Positions 1 to 9,236 of a stretch of 64,000 bases of DNA are shown here, one piece after another (positions within the stretch are counted from its first letter, which is position 1; each line of letters opens with the position of its first letter). The DNA comes from Cellulophaga fucicola (GTDB lineage Bacteria; Bacteroidota; Bacteroidia; Flavobacteriales; Flavobacteriaceae), in the NCBI RefSeq assembly GCF_900119145.1, contig NZ_FPIY01000007.1, positions 1 through 64,000 on the forward strand, read 5' to 3'. The position numbers were made by a program, and so were the translations under genes. Below the pieces are notes generated by a model that had not been told where the DNA came from, made no database searches, and saw nothing but the letters and a program-made list of their open reading frames with translations.

Positions 1-1025
1 GAAACACTCGATGCCATTTTAAAATTTACGCCATCCTCAGCATATTGTATGGTTTCACGCTCGTTACCATCCTTAATAGCTAAGGTAGCTACACCACCTT
101 TATAGGGCCAGTATGTGGTCTCATGACCTGATTGCATCACTGGATTTAAAGAATGCTTTTTATAAGGCCCTAAAGGATCTTCTGCTATTGCCAAACCATG
201 CCCTACAGCATAGTTACTTCTATTATCGGGCCATTTGTTATATGCTGCTTTGTAATACACATAAATTTTTCCGTCATGTACCAGAGGCTGTGGATCATGC
301 GTAGCTTTATGGTCCCATTCTCCTTCTTTACCAAACGGAATTACTTTATCTCCGCCATGGGTCCAAGGGCCATTGGGCGAATCAGCATAGGAAATAGATA
401 CAGGACACAAATCTCCTCTTAACCCACTCGGTTCATCAAAAGCTTGGTAGTACAGATAGTATTTATTCTTCCAAACAAGAATATCGGGCGTAGCCACAGA
501 ACGCCATCCTGACTTTGGCTTTTCAGGACGTGAAATAGCCACCCCTTTTTCTTCCCAAGTAACTCCGTCTTTACTAGTAGCATACCAAATATCACATAAA
601 TCCCAATCGGTAGAAGGTATTACATCGGTAGCCTCTGCCGCACGATTCCAACCAATAGGAGGTACTACTGTATGCCTTTTAGTGTACCAAACATAATAAG
701 TATCATTTACCAAGATTGGTCTAGAAGGATCTCTTCTAGAAATAGTACCATCACCATTATTATAATCAAAACCATTTAAACGCGTATACTTAAATTGCGA
801 GAAAAGTTCATTGTCTTGAACTCTTGGTGTTGGGTAATTAAACATTCGTTCTGAAGAAGCACTAAGCGGAATATTTGGCTTTTCAATAGGCATTTTAAAA
901 GGAAAAACCTGTAAAGTATCGATTATGACATTGTCTACAACCTTAGCTTCTTTCTGAGTACAAGATATTGCCGAGAGCACTACCAGTAAAAGAGTACTTA
1001 TCTTCAAGTTATGTGAAAACTTCAT
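1..1025 (-). CDS. GH117 family glycosidase (partial, C-terminus beyond left edge)
   Basis: This gene begins at an ATG at 1025 and stays open to the window edge, giving about 341 residues without a stop. The N-terminus looks like a lipoprotein signal (LVVLSAISC). The segment SASSER then falls where GH117 enzymes carry the dimerisation motif SxAxxR, and is followed by DNELFSQFKYT and the SRRDPSRP region at the first propeller blade. GH117 enzymes are exo-acting five-bladed propellers; characterised members release 3,6-anhydro-L-galactose from neoagaro-oligosaccharides. The protein is collinear with the complete GH117 encoded at 17477. It is the last visible gene of the minus-strand GH2 operon, 39 nt after the GH2 stop. 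The family call is strong; the exact substrate is inferred. Confidence 0.85.
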   Translation of the reverse strand, partial: MKFSHNLKISTLLLVVLSAISCTQKEAKVVDNVIIDTLQVFPFKMPIEKPNIPLSASSERMFNYPTPRVQDNELFSQFKYTRLNGFDYNNGDGTISRRDPSRPILVNDTYYVWYTKRHTVVPPIGWNRAAEATDVIPSTDWDLCDIWYATSKDGVTWEEKGVAISRPEKPKSGWRSVATPDILVWKNKYYLYYQAFDEPSGLRGDLCPVSISYADSPNGPWTHGGDKVIPFGKEGEWDHKATHDPQPLVHDGKIYVYYKAAYNKWPDNRSNYAVGHGLAIAEDPLGPYKKHSLNPVMQSGHETTYWPYKGGVATLAIKDGNERETIQYAEDGVNFKMASSV

Positions 1026-1064
1026 AGTTTATATGTTGTTTGATGTGAATTTTACTATTTTAAA

Positions 1065-2801
1065 TTATTCCCACTCTTTGTAAATTTCTTTTAATTGATG
1101 GTAGGCTTTCTTTTTATTTCGATGTTCATCAACTATGCCCCATTCTCTAAAACCCGAAGCGGGTGTACCTTTATAATTACTTCTGTAATCATTATAGCTC
1201 CAAATAGAAACGCCTGTTACCCAAGGGTACTTTTTCAATTCATTTAAATAGCCTACCAATTCATCGCTCAAAGCACCTTCTGGTGCAGGACCTATTTGAC
1301 CTATTCCTATTTCAGAAATAAAAATGGGTTTTCCTGGGAATTTCTCATGTGTTTTTTCTGCCAATACAGGTGCATTTCCGTAGCTATTCATCGATATAAA
1401 ATCTACCTTCTCATAAGGCTCCGTTCCTATTTCCCCTTTTCTATACGTGGTTATACTCACATAAGTTTTTAGCCGTGTACTATCTAATATTGCCACATAA
1501 TCTAACATAGCATCTACGTAACCATACTGCCCTTTGGTTAAGGCCTTATCATCCCAATCATCCCCAGGATTTCTCAATTCATTCCCTACACTCCAAGCAA
1601 CTACAGAAGGATGGTTAAAATCTCTCTCAATCATTGTTTTCATCCATTGTTTGGTTAAAGGATTATCTGGAAAAGAATTAGGGTCTTCATCTCCCCAAAC
1701 GGGAATTTCTTCCACTAATAAGAATCCGTTTTTATCACAAAAATCTAATAGATTTTCAGATAAAGGGGCATGCATTAGTCTTGAAAAATTACACCCCAAA
1801 GACTTTATATCTAAGATATCTTGTGCTATTAACTGATCTGGTTCTGTATTGCCATAGACCGGATGATCGTGTACACGATTGACACCGTTCATACGTACAG
1901 CACTATTATTTAAATAAAACTGTTCCCCTCTAACTTCAAATTTTCTAATCCCGAAATTATCAACAGTTTGATCCTGCAACATACCATCTACTGCTACATC
2001 TGTAGCTAATTGATATAAGTTTGGCGTATCAAAATGCCACAAATCAAAGTCTGAGAGCTTTCTTTTAAACCTTACTACTACTTCTTCTACTTTCCCTGCG
2101 TCTATGGATAATGAAGTTTCAGGCAACATTTCTTTGCCTTTAATTGTTGATTTTACAGCAACATTCATTGGCGATTTTCCATTGTTTTCTATTTTATACG
2201 TGATGCAAAAATTCACCACTTCATTCTCAAATTCGGGTACCGAACTAATATGCTGGTATACCAAGCGCACAGGTTCATAAGCCTCTAAAACCACGGCTCT
2301 ACTTATACCGCCCCAAGCCCACCAAGCACCGCGTTTAATGGTATTATCTGCCATTACCACCAAATTGTTTGTTCCTGTTTTATGTATATAAGGGGTTATA
2401 TCAAAATCAAAAGGCAAATAGCCTCCTACGTTTGTTCCTAAAAACTCACCATTTAACCAAACCTTTGCCGTTTGATAAACGGCTCCAAATTTTAATCTAA
2501 TGTGCTTGTCTCTCCAATTTTCAGGAAGTGTGAAGCTTTTTTTATAATACCCTTTACCTACATAAGTGCCGTGTTTTTCTCTAGTATCCCAATTGCCAGG
2601 CACGGTAATGGTATCCCATTGCTGGTCTATTTGCGACAACACTGCTGTTTCTGCTATAGTATTTGATGCTAAAAATTGCCAAGTACCATCTAAAGATTTA
2701 TTCTTCTCATAGGAATTATAATCGTTTAAGGGGCTTACTTTTTTACAGGAAGTGCCCCATAAAATAGGAATAGATAACAGTAAAAAGAGCTTCTTATTCA
2801 T
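1065..2801 (-). CDS. GH2 glycoside hydrolase (beta-galactosidase-like), short form
   Basis: The 578-residue lipoprotein (signal ending in GTSC, Cys19) has the three core GH2 domains: a jelly-roll sugar-binding domain (about 35-180), an immunoglobulin-like domain (180-285) and a TIM barrel (285-578). The acid/base is Glu408 in WSVGNELR and the nucleophile is Glu497 in PIFISEIG. It lacks the C-terminal domains of large LacZ-type enzymes. In agar and porphyran systems GH2 enzymes remove terminal beta-D-galactose, the likely role here. It lies 3 nt after the propeller gene's upstream partner in the same operon. The DNA is visibly less AT-rich than the second GH2 gene at 3932. Confidence 0.88.
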   Translation of the reverse strand: MNKKLFLLLSIPILWGTSCKKVSPLNDYNSYEKNKSLDGTWQFLASNTIAETAVLSQIDQQWDTITVPGNWDTREKHGTYVGKGYYKKSFTLPENWRDKHIRLKFGAVYQTAKVWLNGEFLGTNVGGYLPFDFDITPYIHKTGTNNLVVMADNTIKRGAWWAWGGISRAVVLEAYEPVRLVYQHISSVPEFENEVVNFCITYKIENNGKSPMNVAVKSTIKGKEMLPETSLSIDAGKVEEVVVRFKRKLSDFDLWHFDTPNLYQLATDVAVDGMLQDQTVDNFGIRKFEVRGEQFYLNNSAVRMNGVNRVHDHPVYGNTEPDQLIAQDILDIKSLGCNFSRLMHAPLSENLLDFCDKNGFLLVEEIPVWGDEDPNSFPDNPLTKQWMKTMIERDFNHPSVVAWSVGNELRNPGDDWDDKALTKGQYGYVDAMLDYVAILDSTRLKTYVSITTYRKGEIGTEPYEKVDFISMNSYGNAPVLAEKTHEKFPGKPIFISEIGIGQIGPAPEGALSDELVGYLNELKKYPWVTGVSIWSYNDYRSNYKGTPASGFREWGIVDEHRNKKKAYHQLKEIYKEWE

Positions 2802-2804
2802 ACT

Positions 2805-3929
2805 TTATTTTTCTTTGGTAATCTGTAATGGAATTTGAATATTGAAGGAGTGTCTCACATTATTCACATCTATAGTATCTGCAGCACATAACAAAGCTAA
2901 GGGCTCTCCGTTCTCTAGATATACTTGGGGACGTTCTAGATGATCAAATTTTGTTTCTGTACCATCTTCCCAAGTAACTGTCCTGTCAGATATTTCAAAA
3001 TACTTGCCTTGCTCCCATTTTATTCCGTCTTCAGAATCATAATGTACTAAAGAAAAAACTCTTTTTTTATCTACTGTTTTAAATCTTTTTACAATAGCTC
3101 TGTATTTACCATCTTGGTACCAGATATAAGGATCTTCTGCCGGAAAACGCTCTCCTTTAAAAACAAAAATAGGATCAGGATATTTTGTAAAAGGTCCGGT
3201 TGGTGTATCTCCTATAGCTACCAAGTGTACTACAGGACCACCAGCTGGTAATTTAAATGCTTTCCCTACTGCCTTGTATACCATTAGTATTTTGCCATCT
3301 GGCATTTCACATACAGACGGATTGGAGGTCATCAAGGCGTCATGTGCCTTATCATTACCATGAGCAATATCTAAAACAGGTGTGTCAAATCTTTTCCAAG
3401 GTCCGTTAGGACTATCGGCAACGGCAACACCTATTCTTTGGTTATTTCTATGTTCCCAATTTAATTTAGGGTTTCCGGGGGCACTTACAATTTCTTTATT
3501 TCCAGTGTTACCCATATAATATAAATAGTACTTGCCTTTAATTTTAAGGATGGTAGGGTTGTGTGTTGTAGCTCCATCCCAATATTCTTTTCCCCTATCA
3601 CCCAATGACACCTCTTGAAAAGTGAATGGTCCAAATGGACTAGTAGCCGCAGCATGCGCAATTTCTGAATAGTTTACCCATTCCCATCCAATATTTTTTG
3701 GCCATCTAGAGTAAAACATGTGGTATAAACCATCTTCGCCTTTGGTTAAGGTACCACCCCAAACACTTTTGCTTTCTTCTTTAAAAATTGATTTTTTTGA
3801 TACTTTGCCAAATTCAATTTTAAAATTTTCTATTTTTTCTACAACTTTTTCTTGTTCTTTTTGTTCCTTTTTTTCTTTACAAGATGTAATTGTCAAGATT
3901 AAAAAAACTGCTACTATTATGTTTTTCAT
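2805..3929 (-). CDS. GH43/GH117-like five-bladed propeller lipoprotein
   Basis: The start is placed at 3929 because it yields a clean lipoprotein signal (MKNIIVAVFLILTITSC) only 2 nt after the stop of the upstream GH2; an upstream in-frame start would add 12 charged residues before the signal. The mature protein (about 374 residues in total) has repeated blades with motifs such as SPFGPFTF, HNPTILKIKGKYYLYYMG and DSPNGPW, typical of the GH43/GH62/GH117 propeller clan and related proteins. Acidic residues that could be catalytic include the DP of AEDPYIWYQDGKY. I do not recognise a characterised family member. Its position between two GH2 genes suggests an exo-glycosidase acting on the same oligosaccharide. 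Confidence 0.7.
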   Translation of the reverse strand: MKNIIVAVFLILTITSCKEKKEQKEQEKVVEKIENFKIEFGKVSKKSIFKEESKSVWGGTLTKGEDGLYHMFYSRWPKNIGWEWVNYSEIAHAAATSPFGPFTFQEVSLGDRGKEYWDGATTHNPTILKIKGKYYLYYMGNTGNKEIVSAPGNPKLNWEHRNNQRIGVAVADSPNGPWKRFDTPVLDIAHGNDKAHDALMTSNPSVCEMPDGKILMVYKAVGKAFKLPAGGPVVHLVAIGDTPTGPFTKYPDPIFVFKGERFPAEDPYIWYQDGKYRAIVKRFKTVDKKRVFSLVHYDSEDGIKWEQGKYFEISDRTVTWEDGTETKFDHLERPQVYLENGEPLALLCAADTIDVNNVRHSFNIQIPLQITKEK

Positions 3930-3931
3930 AA

Positions 3932-6900
3932 TTAATTCTTTTTCACAGTTATTACCGGAGACCAATTACTATCTCCATTTTTATCTTTTCTTTTAATTTG
4001 AAGAAAATAGGTATCTAACTTCATAATTGGTATAGTCATCATACCTCTAGTATATGTTGTAATTATATTAAGTAATTTATCCTTACTAGTACCGTAACGT
4101 ACAGTATAAGACTCATCATTTAACTCACCAGAATACCCTACTATTATATAATTATCTCTAATAAAAGTTTGCCAAATTACAGGAGGTAATTTTTGCTGAT
4201 TATTTTTTAACTCTACGCTCTGTGGCAAACTCTCTCCTAAACTATTTACAGCTATTAGATTTGCTTTTATAGCAGGCAATTGTAAATCTTTAACTTCAAT
4301 AAAATTAGCAATTGTAGGTTCTGTTTTTACAGTTTCTCCTTTACTATTTGTATAACTAATAAAATATTCTTCTGCAGCAACCACTTCATTAAAATATACT
4401 CTTGTTTCATTTTTACCTGCAACTACAGATGTTATAGTTGGTTTTTCTGGTTTTTGCAAGGCTATCGTTTTTTCAAAGCGGGTATAACCATTACTACTTA
4501 CCAAAGCAATGTTCATAACCACAGCTTTGTCTATACTTTTAGATAGTTTTATTTGTCCTTCCCAAACAGCATCTTCTGGTTGCAACACAGGTAACTTTTT
4601 AGTCTCGCTACTTATAACTGTTCCGTTAGCATCTTTTAAATTCCATACCAACTTATAATCTACCATTGTAAAACTAGGGTAGTTATTTCTTTCCTTTATT
4701 GGTATAACTATAGCGGCCTTAGTTTTATTAAAAGTTACTTTAATATCTTTAACCGGGCTATTTTCTTTCTGCATTCTTGTGTAGAATCTTCGCTTTTGTC
4801 GCCAAGCATTTACAATTCCCCAAGTTCTATTTTCTTCTTCACTAGTACCAATGTACCCGCTTCTGTAATCGTTATACGTCCATAATGAAGCACCAATTAC
4901 AAATTCATTTTTACCTCTTAAATTATCATTTAAGTCAGATGCTTTAGGTAAGTCTTCATCTAAAGAAGTAGATTTTAACCTATCTACTCCGTATTCTGAT
5001 ATAAAAATAGACTTATTAGGCCACTTATTTCTTATGGCAGATAAAACACTTTGTGCAGTACCTTGAAAAGAGTAATGGTTGTGCATAATTATATCTGTAT
5101 TAGTATTAGGATCGGTTGCCGGAGTTGCTTCTTCTCTAAATCCAGTATTACTAACACAAGTAACCAATCTGTGCGCATCTAACTCTCTCACATAATTCAT
5201 CATCATGGTAGCATAAGCATTATGACCTGTGAGTTCATTACCTACACTCCACCCTATTATACTTGGGCTATTGCTATCTCTCTCTACCATTTCCTTAACC
5301 CAAGACTTTACCAATGGATAATTGGGGGATGTAAATTCTGAATTATCTAAATCTCTTACGTTTACTTCTTCAAACAATAAAATTCCTTTTTCGTCGCAAC
5401 GCTCTATTAGTTTTCTATTTTGCGTTCCGTGCATAATTCGCATAAAATTTGCACCCGCATTCTTCATTAAATCTACATCCTTATTAATAATTTCTTGTGG
5501 TTCTGATGATCCCCAATATCTATGATCACTAACTCTATTATAACCAGCTAAGCGTACAGCTTCGCCGTTTAGAAATAAGTTTTTGTCTGTTAGCTCTATT
5601 TTTCTAATACCAAACCTATCATTTACAGTGTGTACTTCTGTACCATTATCCAAAAGAGTATGTTGCATTTTGTACAAGTAAGGCCTATCAAAATGCCATA
5701 GTTTAACATCTTTAGCCTTTAAAGAACTTTTTAAAACTAGTTCTTTAGTAGAGTTTGCTTTAACAGTTACTTTTTTGGTTATTTCTTGTAGTTGTTTTTC
5801 TCTATAAATATTGGTTTTTAGATCTAAAACTCTATCCGTAGAACCACTATTTTCAATTCTAATTTTTAGCTCCAAGCTTGCAGTTCCTTTGTCTAAATCT
5901 GGGTCTGCATGTATATAATTGTGTGTAATACGTACATCATTATTTTTTACCAAAGTAACATCTCTAATAATACCACCCCAGTTCCAGGTAGCACCAACTA
6001 TTGCATTGTTATTTGTTTCTACAGCTAAAACATTAGGTTTGTTTAGCTCTACGTTTTTAGTAATATCTATCTCAAACGGAGTAAAGCCTCCTTGGTGTTC
6101 TCCTATAAATTTACCGTTTAGGTACACTTTTGCTATATGGTAAACACCATCAAACTTTAGTCTAATTTTTTCGTTCTTATCTAGTGTCCATTTATCAGGA
6201 GTTGTAAATGTTTTTCTGTACCAAGCTTTTCCTGTGTAATTAGAAAAATCATTAATCATTCCGTAATGTCCTGGCACTTTTAAATTGTACCAATCTGTAT
6301 CATCAAAATTGTTTAAAAAAACAGTTTTCTTTTCTTTCTCTGAGCTAATTATTTTCTCTTTAGATACGGGTCTAAAAAGTACAGCGTCTGCAGAGACTGA
6401 TACGCCATATACATCTGAGGTAATTTCTAATCCGTTTTCTTTGTCTTTTTCAAAAGTAAAAATACCTAGGCTTAACCACTCATCACAGCGATTACGCTGA
6501 TTAAAATATTGAGTATCTATACCATTAGCGTGTTGTATGTTAACTTTAGTATTTAAGTTAATAGCAAACGGAAAACGTACAAATGCTTCATAATAACCAG
6601 ATGTTGGTAAGTTTGGAATGTATATTACACTAGACTTATCTGTTTTATCCTTAAAAAAATGTTTTAAGTAGTTATCCTTATAAAAACCAGAGCCTCTTTC
6701 TTCTACATTAGTGGTTGTCCATTCTCCTTTTACTTTTATTTGATTAATATCTAGATTATCTACAACAACATCCCTACTGCTGGCTTTTATGTTATTGTAA
6801 TTAGAGCCTTCACCATAAATAGCATTGAATTTCCAGTTGCCATTTAAATTCATCATTTGTTCTGATTTGTTGTTCTTCATTTTTTCTTGAGAAAACCCAA

Positions 6901-6943
6901 AAGACACAAACAACAACACAATGATAAACAGCTTATTTTTCAT
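3932..6943 (-). CDS. Large GH2 glycoside hydrolase with inserted golvesin-like domain
   Basis: The start at 6943 is preferred because it gives a Sec signal (MKNKLFIIVLLFVSFGFSQ) and sits 2 nt beyond the upstream stop. Of 1003 residues, about 30-60 begin the GH2 sugar-binding domain. Residues about 60-195 form an insert resembling golvesin/xanthan-lyase-type accessory domains (YYEAFVRFPF, NQRNRCDEWLSLG). The GH2 jelly roll then resumes (VPGHYG). The barrel carries acid/base Glu570 (WSVGNELTG) and nucleophile Glu650 (SIFISEYG). C-terminal fibronectin-III-like domains follow, with no CBM that I can recognise. It is a secreted or periplasmic beta-glycosidase, probably beta-galactosidase-like; the substrate is inferred from context. 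Confidence 0.85.
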   Translation of the reverse strand: MKNKLFIIVLLFVSFGFSQEKMKNNKSEQMMNLNGNWKFNAIYGEGSNYNNIKASSRDVVVDNLDINQIKVKGEWTTTNVEERGSGFYKDNYLKHFFKDKTDKSSVIYIPNLPTSGYYEAFVRFPFAINLNTKVNIQHANGIDTQYFNQRNRCDEWLSLGIFTFEKDKENGLEITSDVYGVSVSADAVLFRPVSKEKIISSEKEKKTVFLNNFDDTDWYNLKVPGHYGMINDFSNYTGKAWYRKTFTTPDKWTLDKNEKIRLKFDGVYHIAKVYLNGKFIGEHQGGFTPFEIDITKNVELNKPNVLAVETNNNAIVGATWNWGGIIRDVTLVKNNDVRITHNYIHADPDLDKGTASLELKIRIENSGSTDRVLDLKTNIYREKQLQEITKKVTVKANSTKELVLKSSLKAKDVKLWHFDRPYLYKMQHTLLDNGTEVHTVNDRFGIRKIELTDKNLFLNGEAVRLAGYNRVSDHRYWGSSEPQEIINKDVDLMKNAGANFMRIMHGTQNRKLIERCDEKGILLFEEVNVRDLDNSEFTSPNYPLVKSWVKEMVERDSNSPSIIGWSVGNELTGHNAYATMMMNYVRELDAHRLVTCVSNTGFREEATPATDPNTNTDIIMHNHYSFQGTAQSVLSAIRNKWPNKSIFISEYGVDRLKSTSLDEDLPKASDLNDNLRGKNEFVIGASLWTYNDYRSGYIGTSEEENRTWGIVNAWRQKRRFYTRMQKENSPVKDIKVTFNKTKAAIVIPIKERNNYPSFTMVDYKLVWNLKDANGTVISSETKKLPVLQPEDAVWEGQIKLSKSIDKAVVMNIALVSSNGYTRFEKTIALQKPEKPTITSVVAGKNETRVYFNEVVAAEEYFISYTNSKGETVKTEPTIANFIEVKDLQLPAIKANLIAVNSLGESLPQSVELKNNQQKLPPVIWQTFIRDNYIIVGYSGELNDESYTVRYGTSKDKLLNIITTYTRGMMTIPIMKLDTYFLQIKRKDKNGDSNWSPVITVKKN

Positions 6944-6945
6944 AA

Positions 6946-9225
6946 TTACATACATAAAATTTCGAATATTGAAGCTGGTACATCTATAGACGGATGCATT
7001 ACTTCTATTACTAATTCTGTTATTTTTATAGGAGTTTTAAAGTGTATAGAATTTATGGTTTGATAGTTATCTTTCTTCTCTACCAACACTTTACCACTTT
7101 GATCTTTAATTCTGTAATTACGCACACAAAAAGGGATTACATCTTCTGGGTGTCCCATTAATGTAGACTCCATTGGGTGATCATAATCTGTATCAAAAAA
7201 GAGCTTAATTTCTTTAACCTCTACCTCTTTACCCCAATTAATATTTATTGTAGGTTTGTTATCTTTTAAACTAGCAACCCAAGCATTTGCACCTCCCCAA
7301 GGCCTAACGTAACCATTACTGCTATTTTCTACATTAAAAGCCTTAATAGCTGGGGAAATAGTCATTGCTATATTTTTACCCTCTGGTCTACGCTGAGGTA
7401 TCCAAAACTCAAAAGTATCTACACCTAAATCTAATGGTGGTGTTTGCTTACCTGTATTAGAAACTGCTTTATTTGTACCATTAAAAACAGATAGTATACC
7501 CGTGAATCTTTTATTACTATTCTTAAGACTTACCTTATTATTCTTTATAAAAGTTACAAATGCATATTTATCTATTTTAAAAGTAGATTTAAAAGAAATT
7601 GTTACTTTTTGTTGCCCTTTTTTAAGTTGAAATTTATACGTTTCTAAAATTAAATCTGGTGTGTAGTTTTTTGTATTTTCTGATGAACGAAGCTGCACTT
7701 TTAAAACTGTATCTTCTTCTGCATTAGCTTCTACAACAAACTCGTATGCTGTATTTGCCTGTAACGGTAATAACTGTGCTGCTGCTGTTTTTAAGCTCAT
7801 CCATTCTCCGTCAAATAAAATAGTGTTTAGTTCTAATGTAGATGATGCCGTTACCTTTGCAGAGCTTACTAAATTACTATCCCTTGCTATTGGAATATCT
7901 GGAATACTTTGCCCAATTATATTTAACTTATTCTGTAGTGTTTTTAAGTAATTCCCTTCTAAAATATGTTTAGGAAGTATAGCATTGGTAGTACACATAT
8001 GCGCTGCCATACCCACTGCTTGTGCACAAAAACCAGTTGTTGCCATAACACGTATAGAGCCAAAAGCAACGTGACTAGCACTAATTATTCTGCCTGCAAA
8101 AAAAAGATTCTCAATTTCATGACCAATAAAAGAACGATAAGGTATTTGATAAATACCCTTAGAGTGCCATTGTGTACAACCAGATAATTTACTGTAAATA
8201 CCATCTGCAGGGTGTAAATCTATTGCCCAACCACCAAAAGCAATAGCGTCGTAAAACGTTTTTTGCTCTATTACATCTTGTTGTTTTAGCATATACATAC
8301 CTTGGAAACGACGACTTTCTCTTTTGCCAGGTACAGTACCAACCCATTCTAGCGTATGGTTTTCTACACCATCAAACTCACCCGAGTTTTTAATAAAATC
8401 CCAGACACCATAGATTACTTTCCAAAGCTCATATTTTATTTCTTCTGTATCGTAAATAGTGTCTTTTCTTCCACCATACTCAAACCACCAAAAACGGCAA
8501 CCTTTATCATCTTTACCAATTGCTTTATATCTAGGAATTTCAGTAATATCTTTTAATGCAAAAGCTGGTGGTCTATACGTTACAGGCGAATTTTCTTGTT
8601 TACTATAAAAGTACATTGAGTGCCCTAACAACTCACCATAAGAAGTATCTGGCGCAAATAATTCTCCAAATTCTTCTTTGGTTTCTGCACCCATTCTAAA
8701 TGGTGCACCTGCTTTAAAAGCTACAATACCGTCACCAGAAGCATCACAAAATAAAGGAGCACTAATTTTATATGTAATTGAATTTTGACTGCAAAACCCT
8801 ATTACATTATCAATTGTTTTTTCGTTTGACTTTTTAATATCATAAATACTGGTATTTAGTAAAAGTGTAATATTTTCTTCAACCAATACTTTTTCTAGTA
8901 AAATGGTATCAAAAATAACAGCATTCCCCTCTTTATTTCTATATAAATTTTCAACAAGAATTTCATCTATAACTCCTCCTTCTCTTGCCCATCTGTTGTT
9001 ATTGCCCATATGAGAAGTTGCACCTAAAATCCACAGTCTAACTTCTGACGAGGCATTACCACCTAAAACTGGTCTATCTTGTACCAATACTGTTTTAGTT
9101 CCTTGTCTAGCTGCTGTTATTGCTGCACATACACCTGCTAAACCGCCACCAACAATAACAAAACCTGTATTTAGCTTAATAGTTTTATTGTCTCTTTTTT
9201 GCGGACTATAATCTTCTACTAACAT
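6946..9225 (-). CDS. FAD-dependent oxidoreductase with C-terminal beta-rich domain
   Basis: The first 430 residues belong to the FAD-dependent oxidoreductase family often found in glycan-utilisation loci. They include a Rossmann dinucleotide-binding site (FVIVGGGLAGVCAA, about 22-35), VLGGNASSEVRLW, and a second FAD contact near LFFAGRIISASHVAFGSIRV. Residues about 460-759 are beta-rich, ending in a region that looks like a carbohydrate-binding jelly roll. No signal peptide is visible, so it is probably cytoplasmic. The gene lies 2 nt before the large GH2 and 11 nt after the symporter stop, so it is clearly co-transcribed. It may oxidise an imported sugar; no substrate can be read from the sequence. 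Confidence 0.75.
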   Translation of the reverse strand: MLVEDYSPQKRDNKTIKLNTGFVIVGGGLAGVCAAITAARQGTKTVLVQDRPVLGGNASSEVRLWILGATSHMGNNNRWAREGGVIDEILVENLYRNKEGNAVIFDTILLEKVLVEENITLLLNTSIYDIKKSNEKTIDNVIGFCSQNSITYKISAPLFCDASGDGIVAFKAGAPFRMGAETKEEFGELFAPDTSYGELLGHSMYFYSKQENSPVTYRPPAFALKDITEIPRYKAIGKDDKGCRFWWFEYGGRKDTIYDTEEIKYELWKVIYGVWDFIKNSGEFDGVENHTLEWVGTVPGKRESRRFQGMYMLKQQDVIEQKTFYDAIAFGGWAIDLHPADGIYSKLSGCTQWHSKGIYQIPYRSFIGHEIENLFFAGRIISASHVAFGSIRVMATTGFCAQAVGMAAHMCTTNAILPKHILEGNYLKTLQNKLNIIGQSIPDIPIARDSNLVSSAKVTASSTLELNTILFDGEWMSLKTAAAQLLPLQANTAYEFVVEANAEEDTVLKVQLRSSENTKNYTPDLILETYKFQLKKGQQKVTISFKSTFKIDKYAFVTFIKNNKVSLKNSNKRFTGILSVFNGTNKAVSNTGKQTPPLDLGVDTFEFWIPQRRPEGKNIAMTISPAIKAFNVENSSNGYVRPWGGANAWVASLKDNKPTININWGKEVEVKEIKLFFDTDYDHPMESTLMGHPEDVIPFCVRNYRIKDQSGKVLVEKKDNYQTINSIHFKTPIKITELVIEVMHPSIDVPASIFEILCM

Positions 9226-9236
9226 AACTAATACTA

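Noticed and set aside
113-422. Short plus-strand frames at the left edge
   Set aside because: They lie antisense to the GH117 gene, which has continuous family similarity on the minus strand.
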